From NCBI GenBank assembly GCA_964036195.1, contig OZ038459.1:19837206-19901205 (forward strand): 64,000 nt of DNA. Direction: 5' to 3'. A program made the position numbers and the translations under genes. The DNA is from Sphaerolaimus hirsutus. Lineage: Eukaryota; Nematoda; Chromadorea; Monhysterida; Sphaerolaimidae. Below, piece by piece: positions 11,220 through 21,599 of this stretch (position 1 is its first letter; each line of letters opens with the position of its first letter). The notes under the pieces are model-generated. The model was not told the DNA's origin, made no database searches, and worked only from the letters and a program-made list of their open reading frames with translations.

Positions 11220-14200
11220 ATGGCCCTCCCCAATTTGAATGGCGCCATGGAACAACAACAACAACAAAGAGTGGAGGAGCCATGGGTTTGTTTTTGTCTT
11301 CGTTTTTATATGCCTGTGTTGTCGTGGTCCTGTGTGGGTGTGGTTTAATGCTATTTCGTTCAGCATTTTGTCGGAAATTTAAAACAACTGCACCAGGTGC
11401 TCATAGTGGGGCACGGTCGTAAATAGTTGAAGCGCAAGCTGAAATCTTCGGACTTTGGGACTGTTTTGGCACTTGCAAAATGTCATTCATCTGAATGTTT
11501 CGTATTTCGTCTGCCCATTCAACCGTGAATTTTTCACATCGGTGACCATTTGCTCTTCGGAAAAATTCCTTTGATCTCGCCGAAGGCTTGTTTACTTCAT
11601 AGAATATGGCACAGCACAGTGGGCACTTGTGTCGCTTTCGTTCAAATATCACCATTCGATACCACCCTAATGTGTTTGGCACTCAGGCGAACGACCCCAA
11701 TCTGTACAGCGATGTGCGAGAATTGGGCAAGGGCGCCTACGGCACAGTGTGGGTCGCCAAACACAGGCTAGTCTCTGCGCACGTTCTGTACGCTTTAGTA
11801 TGGGCTCGCGCTGATTTATTTCTCACGTTGGAAGTGTGCCAGCGAAGCCAATTCGTGCAACTGTCGGTAAAGTGTAGAAAAATTTGTTGTTGAAACGTAA
11901 ACGTTAAAACCTTTCGAGGCTACAATTTTGCAAAGTGTAGTAACACCCAAGTATACAACTCAACTTTTCAAAAACCATTCTCCTTTACATTCAGGGTGAC
12001 CGGTGAAGAGGCTGCCAAAAAACGCGTCCGCGTCGCTTTGTCCGATGAAGGCGTGCCGCAGTCTGTGCTCAGGGAAATATCCGCGCTGAGACACTTGGAA
12101 AAGTATAGACACCCCAATGTGGTCAGATTATTGGGTCGGTTTTGGCTTTGTAATTTTGGTGATTGTGGGGTTTTTCGGCTGGATGAAACGTTTTTTTATA
12201 ATTTGAAAATTTCTTGTTCTTGACTGGTGGGTAGGGTTCAAACGGGATTGACTTTTCGGGATCGGGATCGGGATTCACTTTTTGAGATTTCGGGATCGGG
12301 ATCGGGATTGGGGTTTCGGGATCGGGATCGGGATTGGTATTTTGAGATTTCGGGATCGGGATCGGGATTGGCCGGGATTGGGGTCACGGGATCGGGATCG
12401 GGATTGACATTTTTTCGGGATCGGGATTGACATTTTTTCGGGATCGGGATTGGGGTCTAGGGATAGAGATTTTCGTCACTGTTCTGGCATTCACAGTTGT
12501 TCATAAAGGTCTCAAAACACTGTTGTATGCCAGAAAAGTGACATAAAATGGACGCTGGGGGTTTGCGTTCACATTTTTGCGTGCAAAAATGTCATTTTTT
12601 CACTTTTTATAATTTCCACTATTTTTTCCGGGATCGGGATCCCGGACTTGGGAGATTCTCGGGATCGGGATTTGAAAGTTTTCGGGATCGGGATCGGGAT
12701 TGGTATTTTTGGATTTCGGGATCGGGATCGGGATTGGGGTTTCGGGATCGGGATCGGGATCGGGACTGCTAAATCCCGGAATTTCACGGGATCCGGGATC
12801 GGGATCGGGATCCCGTTTGAACCCTACTGGTGGGTAAAATTTTTGAATAATCGCCACATATAGCTAGGTAGCTGGCCGATTTGGGGGTGCTTTGGTTCAG
12901 GGGAAAGTAGCCAAATAAAATTGTCTCCGGGATTGATAGAGATCTTATGAGCGATTTGGTGATAAGCTCCCACCCCCCATTCAAGACCCCCCCCCACCCC
13001 AATCACTGGGCTCATATCTAATTTGCGATCACGTCCCCAGGTTTGCACCACGGCCTGGCCAAGAACGACACTGAACTGTACATGGATTTGATATTCGAAA
13101 AGTGCGACTGGGACCTGCACACGTACCTCAGTACCATACCTTGTGATTTAGAGGAACAACATGTCCGGTTATTGGCTAGGTTAATCATGGGGCTCATCAT
13201 GTTACATTACTGATTTTTTGGGGGATCGTGATGTTGTGGCTACGCACAATTGTTTTCAAATTCGTATCGAATTGGTGTACTGAACGCTAGATGTTCAAAC
13301 GGGATTGACTTTTCGGGATCGGGTTTGCTTTTTTGTTTTCTGGATGGGGATCGGAATAAAGTTTTCGGAATCGTGTTCGGGATTCGTTTTCTGAGATTTC
13401 GGGATCGGGCTGTCAAATTCCGGGATTCGGGATCGGGATCCCGTTTGAAGACTACTGAATGTCCATTCCGCCAATTCACCACAGGCAATTATTCGGCGGC
13501 TTGGCTTTCCTGCACGAACATTGCATTGTGCACCGGGACGTGAAACCGCAAAATATTCTCATTAACAAGGATGGCAGTTTGAAAGTGGCCGACTTCGGTC
13601 TCGCTAGACTGTACTCGCTCTATGCGCAATTTACTACTGTTGTAAGTAGGGTTGGAAAAAAACGTTTTTTTTTAACTCGATGTTTAAAAAAAAAAAAACG
13701 TTTTTTTTTAAAAGCTCCCAGATATGACCTAGTGTCAACATATATAGGTATATCAGACACTGGCAATACTCTGTGATGTTAAATATGACCATATAATGGC
13801 TGTGGAGCCATGGGATAGCATTATAAGTGGTGATTTGTGTCCAAAATATCCATTTTTCGTCGACATATCGTTCGTATATCGCCTTTAGTCGAATGTTCGT
13901 GACTTCAGGTAAAGTTTGGCACAGAATGGTGATCAAACAAGGTTATAAAAGGAGGTTGTTACTTTGGGAGTGAAGTTACACACTGTGGAGGTACATGGAA
14001 GCACATTACCTCAATATTATATATTCCAGCAACATATGTCGGCTTATTCACCCATGGTAGCACATAGAAATGGATGTTTTGATACTAAAAATGCAACAAA
14101 ACCAATGAAAACAACCACCAATGTCAATTTGTGTGTGAAATTGCGCGCATGCGCGCAAAAATTTTGCAAAATACCTAGTGCTTAGTACTAAAAATTTTGG

Positions 14201-15629
14201 CCGATGTTTTTTTTAAAAAAAAAACATTTCGGACGTCATGTTTTTTTTAAAAAAAAAAACGTTTTTTTTTTTAAAAAAACATCGGCCAACCCTAGTTGTA
14301 AGTGTAAATCTTTTGGTACTTTTCGATTTTGTTGAATTCATTTAGCCTGAGAAAAGATTGTGTTAGGGAACAGATGACAATGTGCTCATGAACAGGGTTG
14401 GCAAAATCTCAGGAAAAAAAATATAATACAATTTTAATGAAAAGAACCTTACTAAAACCAACCATGCATGAACTCCTCCAATATTGGCCCTACACACTAA
14501 CGTAATTCCCACTGACACGAAAATGTCAATAAAATAAATCAGACAAGATTTTATTACTGAACCATTGACACTTTGGCTGACAATTGACAAATTTGTATGA
14601 CATTTGACACTTTACTTTACTCTTCACACTGTACGCGACTAGCCCCTGATATCCAACTTCCTTCACACCCAGGCAGTAACCCTGTGGTACCGATCTCCCG
14701 AGGTCCTGTTACAGACAAGTTACGGCCCCTCATGTGATGTCTGGTCTGCTGCATGCGTTCTAGCCGAGTTATATAGTCGAAGACCCCTGTTTCCGGCACA
14801 GTCCGAATTGGAGCAGATTTGCATGATTTTTGCGTCGGTTGTTTTTGTGGGGATTCGGGGTGGTGGGGGGGGGGTTGACTTTTGGTTGTTGTTTTTGACA
14901 AGTGACATGGTAGATAGCTGAAAAAATTCTGAGGGGATGCGGGGGTTAAAAATTGGCTTTTTCAACGTGTAGATAGCAGAAAAAGCAGAAAAATAAAGTG
15001 GCAGAAAAGGCAGAAACCTAAAAATAGGTACATATGTAAGGTGTTGGCAGTGCAATACAAGTCGAGTGGGTGTAGAGAGGGTTGACAATTAGTCACAGAT
15101 GTGAATATTGTTAAAAAGGACCTGGATAATAAAAATATACTCGACGGACGTCACACCTAGTATGCAAACCTACCGTAACCCATCTGAATAATGAGCCAAA
15201 AATTATTCAGTTGTTTGATAATAATATTTCGTCTTTACTATTGAATAATTGATTACGAAATTAATCACAAGATTTTATTCATTTATTTATGGTAGGATTC
15301 TGTACATTCTTTACGGTCCGCAGAGTATACTTTTAAAATATTTTTTTTGCAGACAAATCGGCCTTCCACCCCGCGACCACTGGCCCGAAGCGGCCGTGCT
15401 TCCATGGGAAAATTTTGCCGCGAAAAATTTCCAACCCCAACAATTGTCGCGCACCGTGCCAAGGGCTAGCACTGACGCATTGAATTTGCTGGCGGCGTGC
15501 CTACGATTTTTGCCAAATAGCCGCATTAGCGCTAGGGAAGCCATTAGCCAGGCTCCGTTTTTGGCTGGTTGCCAAAATCAGGGTCCTTGTTATGTTGTTG
15601 ACGCTTCCAATGGGAGTTTCATTGGGTGA
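11220..15629 (+). CDS. CDK4/6: Cyclin-dependent kinase 4/6
   Basis: This Ser/Thr kinase binds D-type cyclins and phosphorylates Rb to pass G1. Seven exons: 11220-11285, 11687-11766, 11995-12134, 13041-13179, 13485-13641, 14673-14833, 15353-15629, totalling 1020 nt (339 aa). The ATG is followed by a short tail with five Gln. Kinase landmarks are [15 protein letters not shown] (P-loop), the AAKK lysine, [13 protein letters not shown] (the PISTVRE helix, here PQSVLRE), [19 protein letters not shown], a T-loop ending [10 protein letters not shown], and then IGLPPRDHW, the segment that separates CDK4/6 from other CDKs. Length is close to human CDK4 (303 aa) plus the tail. Intron 2 must start with GC (AG|GCTAGT) to keep frame. 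Intron 5 opens directly into a hAT-like MITE. No clear poly(A) site is assigned. Confidence 0.95.
12232..12826. mobile_element. TAGGGTTCAAACG hAT-like MITE with CGGGATCGGGATC words
   Basis: Termini TAGGGTTCAAACGGG / CCCGTTTGAACCCTA; perfect 8-bp TSD CTGGTGGG (12224-12231, 12827-12834). The arms are arrays of GGGATCGGGATCGGGATT; the centre (about 12460-12610) is unique. It lies in CDK4/6 intron 3. Apparent Asp/Arg-rich ORFs here are translations of the array. Confidence 0.93.
13288..13454. mobile_element. Short, decayed copy of the GGGATC-word MITE
   Basis: TAGATGTTCAAACGGG at the left and CCCGTTTGAAGACTA at the right match the 12232-12826 ends with a few changes. Flanks CTGAACGC and CTGAATGT agree at 6 of 8 positions. 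It lies in CDK4/6 intron 4. Confidence 0.75.
13647..14294. mobile_element. TAGGGTTGG hAT-like MITE inserted at a splice donor
   Basis: Termini TAGGGTTGG / GGCCAACCCTA; perfect 8-bp TSD GTTGTAAG (13639-13646, 14295-14302). The TSD spans the end of CDK4/6 exon 5 and its donor (GTT|GTAAG), so the donor is duplicated on both sides. The element is an inverse-orientation relative of 250-930 with an AT-homopolymer word interior. Confidence 0.92.
15138..15327. mobile_element. TACTCGRCGGA TA-target MITE
   Basis: Ends TACTCGACGGACGTC / GGTCCGCAGAGTA, flanked by TA on both sides. It is 190 bp long. The same family, inverted and 189 bp long, is at 45291-45479. The right end is only about 25 bp upstream of the last CDK4/6 acceptor, in the polypyrimidine/branch-point zone. 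Confidence 0.75.
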
Positions 15630-16843
15630 AGTTGTTTACTGTGTCGCTGCCTGCAGTATACTTTTCTTTTTTTTAGTACACATCTTTCACGAGAGCACTT
15701 AAGTTTGCTGACTTCAAGTTTGCACTGCGAACACCATAGCTTTCACAATACGTTCGTGTACATTTTTTGATAATTTAGTGTAGATTGATCGAATGTATTG
15801 ATGATTATATTCATCAAAATATGGTAACATTCTCTGCAGATATTGCGGGAAGTATAAGGATGCTCATTTTTCTAATTTTCACTTATGTATTTACATTATG
15901 CGCATTCACTTTGAGCAGGAACGAAGTCTTGCCTCATTTTTTGGTCTCATTATTTTAAATACGCTTGTAGATTTCTGTATACCGTATTTGCTCGAATAGT
16001 GTGTACATTACATGCTTTCACGATCTCTCACCATGGTAATGACGTTAATTTTTATTTTTCGAAAATAAATTTGCCTATACGTAATGTGTTTATGATAATA
16101 TTTCCAACTTGCCGTTATACATACTTATAGGGTGCCTGATAAAAATTCAATGTGTAAACGACGCATAAAATACCTCAATTTTGCTGTTATTTTATGTCGC
16201 GTTTCTAATGAGACAAGTTCTCTTACGAACGGAGGTCTACTTTTGTAAGACGAACATTGTCGATTCACTCGATTTTCTGGTTCAAATGTCAGAAAATGTT
16301 CTTGAAAAAAAAACACATAAAAAAAACACAGATACAGTTGTCCCTCGAAAATTGTTGCAAAAAACATATTGCGGTATGTGCAATGTCAACGTAACACCAT
16401 GAAGTATATGTGTACCGTATTTCTTCTAATAGAACGGCATACCTCCAATAGAACGGCACCTCTTATAGAATGGTAGGTAAAAAAGTTGACAAAAAATAGA
16501 ATGGGCTCTTCTATTAGAAGAAATAGAATTAGAAGAAATTAGGTATACAATAATGCCTAGTGGTGTGTTACTCCTCAGCAAGCTTTGAATTGTGATCGTA
16601 ACCAGTTGACTTTTGTGTCAGTGTCAACTAGTGTGTGTAGGGCAATAGTACCACAGCAAAATTGCGTTATGTGCCGAAAGTTGGCAACTTCTTTTATATA
16701 TCGATATAATTTCATTTTTTTACTGAACATTCACATTCAGGATTTTGAGAAATTGAGTGTCAGTACACATGTCAGGCAATCTCGGCGTTAACAATGGCAG
16801 CCGCGGTAACTGGCGCTTTTGGCACTTGACGCAATGTGCCTAC
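15630..16843. other. Repeat-poor spacer with decayed MITE pieces
   Basis: It holds the CDK4/6 3' flank, a possible AATAAA near 16063, and solitary CCGTATTT-type ends near 15980 and 16413 (the latter followed by TCTAATAGAACGGC and its inverse, to about 16545). A GTCAACTAGTGTGTGTAGGGC end lies near 16645. No gene is seen. Confidence 0.5.
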
Positions 16844-18028
16844 CAACGATGGGTAAGTTCTCCAAAAAAAAACACTTTCTGTGTTTTGAGTTTTTCAAAA
16901 ATGAATACCTGTGTTTTGAGTTTTTTTCTCGAAAAAAACTTGAGTAACTCTGTTTTTATTTCTGTGTTTTTTGTAAAAACTCGAGTTTTTTGAGTTTTTT
17001 ACTAAAAAACTCAAGTTTTTCCAAAAAATTATGATTTACGGCATTTTGATGTGGAAACAGTGGTTTTCTTATAAAATATTGGTTTTGCACATGTTTTAGC
17101 CCCACATAACATCTGTGTATTCATTCAAGTGTCGAAAAAGTCCATACAAATGTCCACAATGAGGACATCCACATCACAACACCAGCATCAACAAAATGCC
17201 CAGAAATGACAATTTACGCAGTACTCCAAAATTCTTCAATGGATGTGCACTGTATGGAAGGCTACAGAATTGATTTTAACTACAACTACTGTATTACCTT
17301 GAGATGGGAGTTTATTATTTCACCAGCAAATTTTGACAGGGGGGCTTATTTGAGGGGGCAGGGGTTATTGTTTTGTCAGAAAATTTCATAAGGATCATGG
17401 TAAATAGTAGGCATTTACATACCCAAAACAGGTTATAAATGTACAAACAGGATATATTTGAAATAAACGTGTAGATAGCTGCACAATCTAGTACAGCATA
17501 TGTGTAGCTGTGATGCTAATTAGCAGTAATAAATACACCATATAAATATTTACATTTTACATGTACATCATCCCAGAGAGGGGGTATTTGGAGGGGGGGC
17601 TATTATTTTGCCATTCCATTTTGAGGGGGGTTTATTCGAGGTAATATGGTATACTGAAACATGTTGAAACTTAAATTGTCAATTCCATCAGGATATGTGC
17701 AATTGTGCATGCCATCTTTAATTTCTTCTTTGTTCCATAATAAAATATGAATACATTTATGTACATATTTTTCACAAATACTATACATGCATATCATATC
17801 TTGTTTAATTAGTTAGCTGAATTCATGTGCATTCAACCGCTACGCTGAAAAAAACACAAAAACTCAAAAAAACTTTTCTGTGTTTCCGTGTTTCTGTGTT
17901 CTCCAAAAAAAAACTCATTTGAGTTTTGAGTTTTTCAAAATTTGTGAGTTTCCGTGTTTCTGTGTAAAACAAAAACACAGAAACTCAATGAGTTTCTGTG
18001 TTCAATTTCTGTGTTCTTTCCATCGTTG
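16844..18028. mobile_element. CAACGATGG hAT-like MITE with GTGTTTTGAGTTTTT words
   Basis: Termini CAACGATGG / CCATCGTTG; perfect 8-bp TSD GTGCCTAC (16836-16843, 18029-18036). The arms are built from TGTGTTTTGAGTTTTTC-like words. The middle holds a decayed CCGTATTAC-type element (about 17289-17649). The target itself is the end of a CCTACACACAC-type element that resumes at 18029. Confidence 0.9.
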
Positions 18029-18272
18029 GTGCCTACACACACCAGCTTTCACCGTGACTTCGTGTGAAAACTGAAATTTTTTCAAGTGTAAATAAACGAA
18101 CACGGTTGAATGATTTAATGTAATTTAAATTTGAATTTAAATTAATGATAGTTAAAATTTGTAAATTTGTAAACTAAAACACATAGCATACAATAAGAGT
18201 AGGCTGGATGTCGCCATGTCGCCATTTCAGTTTTCACAAGTGTCACGGTGAAAACTAGTGTGTGTAAGGCCA
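18029..18272. mobile_element. CCTACACACACTAG-type palindromic element
   Basis: CCTACACACACCAGCTTTCACCGTGAC at the left mirrors GTCACGGTGAAAACTAGTGTGTGTAAGG at the right. Relatives with the same outer 15 bases occur at about 19027-19190, 26563-26735, 42113-42352, 53695-53912 and 56090-56297. The TSD was not resolved. Confidence 0.65.
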
Positions 18273-18699
18273 ATGTTCTTGATCAATTGACGTTTGGTAC
18301 TGCATGGTGCTTTAGCGCCTGGCGTTTTTGACACCACTAAACAAATGTAAATTTGTCCGACATTTTGCAAACTTTTGAAGTCTTTGGACCTAGTTGAATT
18401 TTCAGTTGCTCTGTGATGTGTATCCTGGTATGTGTCAAAACTACAAAGGGCAGTACACAATTAAAAAGTGTCTCAAGCGGTCAACTTTGTTCACACGTTG
18501 TTGTTGTAGATGAACGAATTGGAGAAACGACATCAAATGGTGCTAATATTTTACATGGGTTATTTATTTGCGTTTTTCTCGTTCGTCTTTAAGCCAAATT
18601 TGAGTAGACATTTGCATAAATACAGAGACGTCACAGCTGCAAAATATTCTCAAACAGCTCATCAAAATTACACTACACTCGAATATCCTCTTAAAAAAA

Positions 18700-19959
18700 T
18701 CACTTTCCACCCAGCGAGCCCAAAATCTTGATCACCCAACTCTGGTCCTCGCAGGAGCCCGTATTCCTGTGGCAGCCATTGCAATAGTTCTGGTGCATCT
18801 GGGCGCTGCCGCCGGGGTAGGTGCACGCGTCCGTGTTGGCCTTGCCGCCGGGCTTGCAGCACACGTAGCAGGTGCACGTGCGCGCCGGGCCTCGTTTCTG
18901 CCCGTTGATTGTGGGCACCACTTGACCCTGGGGGGGGGGGTTGTGAGTCTTGTGACCATTGGTCAGTTGATGGTGTTTTAGTGTGGTAGTGCTGTTGTTC
19001 GAGTTTTTGGCTTGGAGCTAGTGTTACAGGGCACACACACAAGTTGACATCGACACCAAATGTCAACTGTTTCCGATCCAAATTCAAAGCTTGCATTTGA
19101 ACGTTGTTCGTCGACTCATCAGCAGGCTTTGAATCGGGATCGGAACCAGTTGACACTGAGTGTCGATGTTAACTAGTGTGTGTAGGGCCGTAGTGCCTTT
19201 ACATGGCTAGTTTGCGCAGTTGTAATGATTGTTCATTCTGCTCAACTTAAGCACTCGTTTCTTTGAAGTTAAATGTTTCGAAACGGCATTTTCAAACTTC
19301 CATGTCTATGTTTCAATTCAAGTCTCACATGCCCACAGGTAGTGATGTAAAAGCGCCATTCTGGCGCTAGCGCCAAAGTGAAAAGTGATGCCATGGTGCT
19401 TTTGGCGCTTGGCGCTGTGGGTCAGAACAGGGCCATGGCGCTTGGCAGCAAAATTCTGGCGCCTTTCCATCACTACCCACAGGTTGAGCGACACCGTTTG
19501 CCATCGCATCATAAATTTCTACCATATTTCCTCGAAATACCCCCAACGGGCTTATTTTTTCACAGTGTAAATATTGAGGGGAGTAATTCGAGGGAGAATG
19601 TATTCGGAGGGAGGGGGGTATTATTTCGCCAGGATTTTTTCCTGTATGCGCTGTTTTTTCGTAACTCAGTAGAGTTACTATTTTAACATGTGCTATGCAT
19701 TACACAGATCACAAGTTTTGGGCAATTAGGTACATTCTCTTTACAGTTTACACTCTTTTCAGTTGAGGGCATTTCAAGGGGGTATTTGCCTATAAGCTCT
19801 CTCAGACCTGGGGTATTCCGAGGGGGTGTCGAGGAAATAAAAGTATTTACAAAAGTACAACGGAAGTTATACTACAAAACTAACGGGTGGGGCGTATGCG
19901 GTTTGCAGAGTGATGGCCGCCGCCACCACCAACAGGGTCAGCTTCAGGTACATGCTCAT
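18700..19959 (-). CDS. Small secreted eight-cysteine protein, copy 1
   Basis: Two exons, 19885-19959 and 18700-18927, join in phase 0 to a 100-aa protein. Exon 1 encodes MSMYLKLTLLVVAAAITLQT then AYAPP, a classic signal peptide. Exon 2 encodes the whole mature region: a basic start (GQKRGPARTC), cysteines spaced C-x-C-x2-C-C-x10-C-x11-C-x2-C-x6-C, and a Gly/Leu-rich tail ending SLGGK. I do not recognise the family; an extracellular, disulfide-rich protein (for example a host-defence or matrix peptide) is an inference only. The encoded protein matches copy 2 residue for residue in exon 2. The intron carries MITEs at 19027-19190 and 19340-19475. The acceptor is preceded by a long C run. Confidence 0.82.
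19027..19190. mobile_element. GGCCCTACACACACTAG-type palindrome in the copy 1 intron
   Basis: GGGCACACACACAAGTTGACATC pairs with GATGTTAACTAGTGTGTGTAGGGCC. The arms continue through ATTCAAAGC words. The same insertion is present in copy 2 (about 26563-26735), so it predates that duplication. Confidence 0.7.
19340..19475. mobile_element. TAGTGATG hAT-like MITE with GGCGCC words
   Basis: Termini TAGTGATG / CATCACTA; perfect 8-bp TSD CCCACAGG (19332-19339, 19476-19483). The interior is GGCGCTAGCGCC and GGCGCTTTTGGCGC words. An orthologous copy is at 26878-27014 in the duplicated gene. Confidence 0.92.
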
Positions 19960-20254
19960 GATTCTTGTGAAGGAAATATTTCACAATTTTGTGACTGCTT
20001 TGATAAATGCTGTATTTTGCTGCTCATTTTATACTACCCCATATCGCCCGCAGTCGACACACCTGTGATTTTTGCAAACACCGCTATATGACATGAAACC
20101 AATAGTTAAACCAATTTCTCAAACTAAACTACGGTAAAGTGGTGATTATAAAACCCACCGTGGCTTTACACAAGATAAAGTTTGAATTTAAGGTCAGGCT
20201 CGGGTGTGGAGCTTCACCTGTCAAATCTATTGGGCTAATTGAAATTTACCCCTG

Positions 20255-20370
20255 GGGGCAGTCCCAGACCCTGTAAAATGCTCTGTAAAATGTCAAATGT
20301 CATGCAAAGTGTCAAAAGTCATGGAAAATGCCTTGCAAAATGGCAACCGAGTTGCCAATTTTACCAAGTT
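20255..20370. mobile_element. GTGCCA/TGCCCC MITE, one arm deleted
   Basis: The left arm (CTGGGGGCAGTCCCAGACCCTG...) matches the complete orthologue at 27773-27949, but most of the right arm is missing. The sequence jumps from GAGTTGCCA to the flank TTTTACCAAGTTC. This is a deletion inside a hairpin-forming element. Confidence 0.75.
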
Positions 20371-20671
20371 CAAGCTTTTTATCATGAAAGCACTAGCATT
20401 ATGTCTCACCTATTTCGTTCTTCTTCTGCATTTGACGGTAACCACGTATTTGTTTATTTAAGTAAACTGTCTGTAGACATTTTTCTATTTAGATCAAAAA
20501 TGATCACACACATCTGAAAATGTCTAAATATCTCCTTTCTGTAGTTTTATCGATATGATTTTGTCTACATTGAAACACATGAAGCTGCTATCTGTATTCA
20601 GATTAGTGGTGGAATGGCGCCATAGCGCTGGCGCCCTTGGCGTCATGCGTCAACGTAAAAAGCGTCATGGT

Positions 20672-20895
20672 TAGTGATGGAAAAGCGCCATGGCGCTAGC
20701 GCTTGGCGCTAGTACCAAAGGAAAAAGCGCCATGGTGCTTTTGGTGCTTGGCGCTATTTTGCTGTGGCGCCATTGGCACTTGGCTTGGCGCCACACCCAT
20801 GAAAAGCGCCATTGGCGCCCGGCGCTGGGGTTCTGAAAAGCGCCATGGCGCTTTTGGCGCTTGGCGCCAAAGTCCTGGCGCTTTTTCCATCACTA
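20672..20895. mobile_element. TAGTGATGG hAT-like MITE nested in a relative
   Basis: Termini TAGTGATGG / CCATCACTA with GGCGCC/TTTTGGCGC words. Flanks GTCATGGT and GTCCTGGC agree at 6 of 8 positions. It lies within another GGCGCC-word element starting near 20605, whose orthologue is at 28266-28380. Confidence 0.75.
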
Positions 20896-20931
20896 GTCCT
20901 GGCGCATTTTGCGCTTGACAACATTTGAAGG

Positions 20932-21599
20932 TGTGCTTCTAAAAGTACCGATATACAAAAAATCGATTTTGAGATAATTGCGATTGAAAGTTTGGAGCAT
21001 GCAATACCCATACATGGGTATTGGGTATGGGAATTTTGGGTAAGGGTATTTCGGCCATATTGTTGGGTATCCACATGCATGGGTATAATCATTGATTGTA
21101 CACATAACACTAGCTATATAAAATTCAAGGAACAAATTGGTAATAGCGTGTAGATCGGTATTTTTTAAAGCACAAAATCAGAAGGCTGTAGATATTTTGT
21201 GCTTTTTTATAGTGGGTAAAAAGTACCTATAAGTACAAAATGAGTTTTTGCGCAACCGGACACAGATCTGACATCGGTACTTTTAGAAGCACAAAAAATA
21301 ATGTGCAGATCGGTACATTTAAAAGAACAATTTTGAAAAAAGTGTGTAGATCGGTACTTCTAAAATCGGTACTTCTAAAGACACAAAAGCTGAAAAAGCT
21401 TGTAGATCGGTACTTTTAAAATTTCAAAAACTGTATTTTGCGATTTTTTTGCTTTTTTCGATCCCCCATATCTCAAAAATGAATTTCGCACCCACCACAT
21501 ATTATATATATTTTTGAAGCGCATTTTTATGGGGACCCCAAAAATGGTCCTAACTCAAATTTGAAAAATTTGTAGATCGGTACTTTTAGAAGCACACCC
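20932..21599. mobile_element. GGTGTGCTTCTAAAAGTACC palindromic element
   Basis: The left end GGTGTGCTTCTAAAAGTACC mirrors the right end GGTACTTTTAGAAGCACACC. AGATCGGTACTTTTAGAAGCAC words repeat at least six times inside. A TACCCATACATGGGTA palindrome sits near 21005-21085. The TSD was not determined. Confidence 0.65.

Noticed and set aside
12227..12863. Overlapping ORFs rich in Asp-Arg and Ile-Pro on both strands
   Set aside because: They are translations of the GGGATCGGGATC array inside a hAT-like MITE; no splice or phase support.
18732..18981. + strand ORF of 70 aa antisense to peptide copy 1 (and a 140-aa one near 24954)
   Set aside because: GC-rich shadows of the real - strand exon, whose cysteines are conserved in copy 3.
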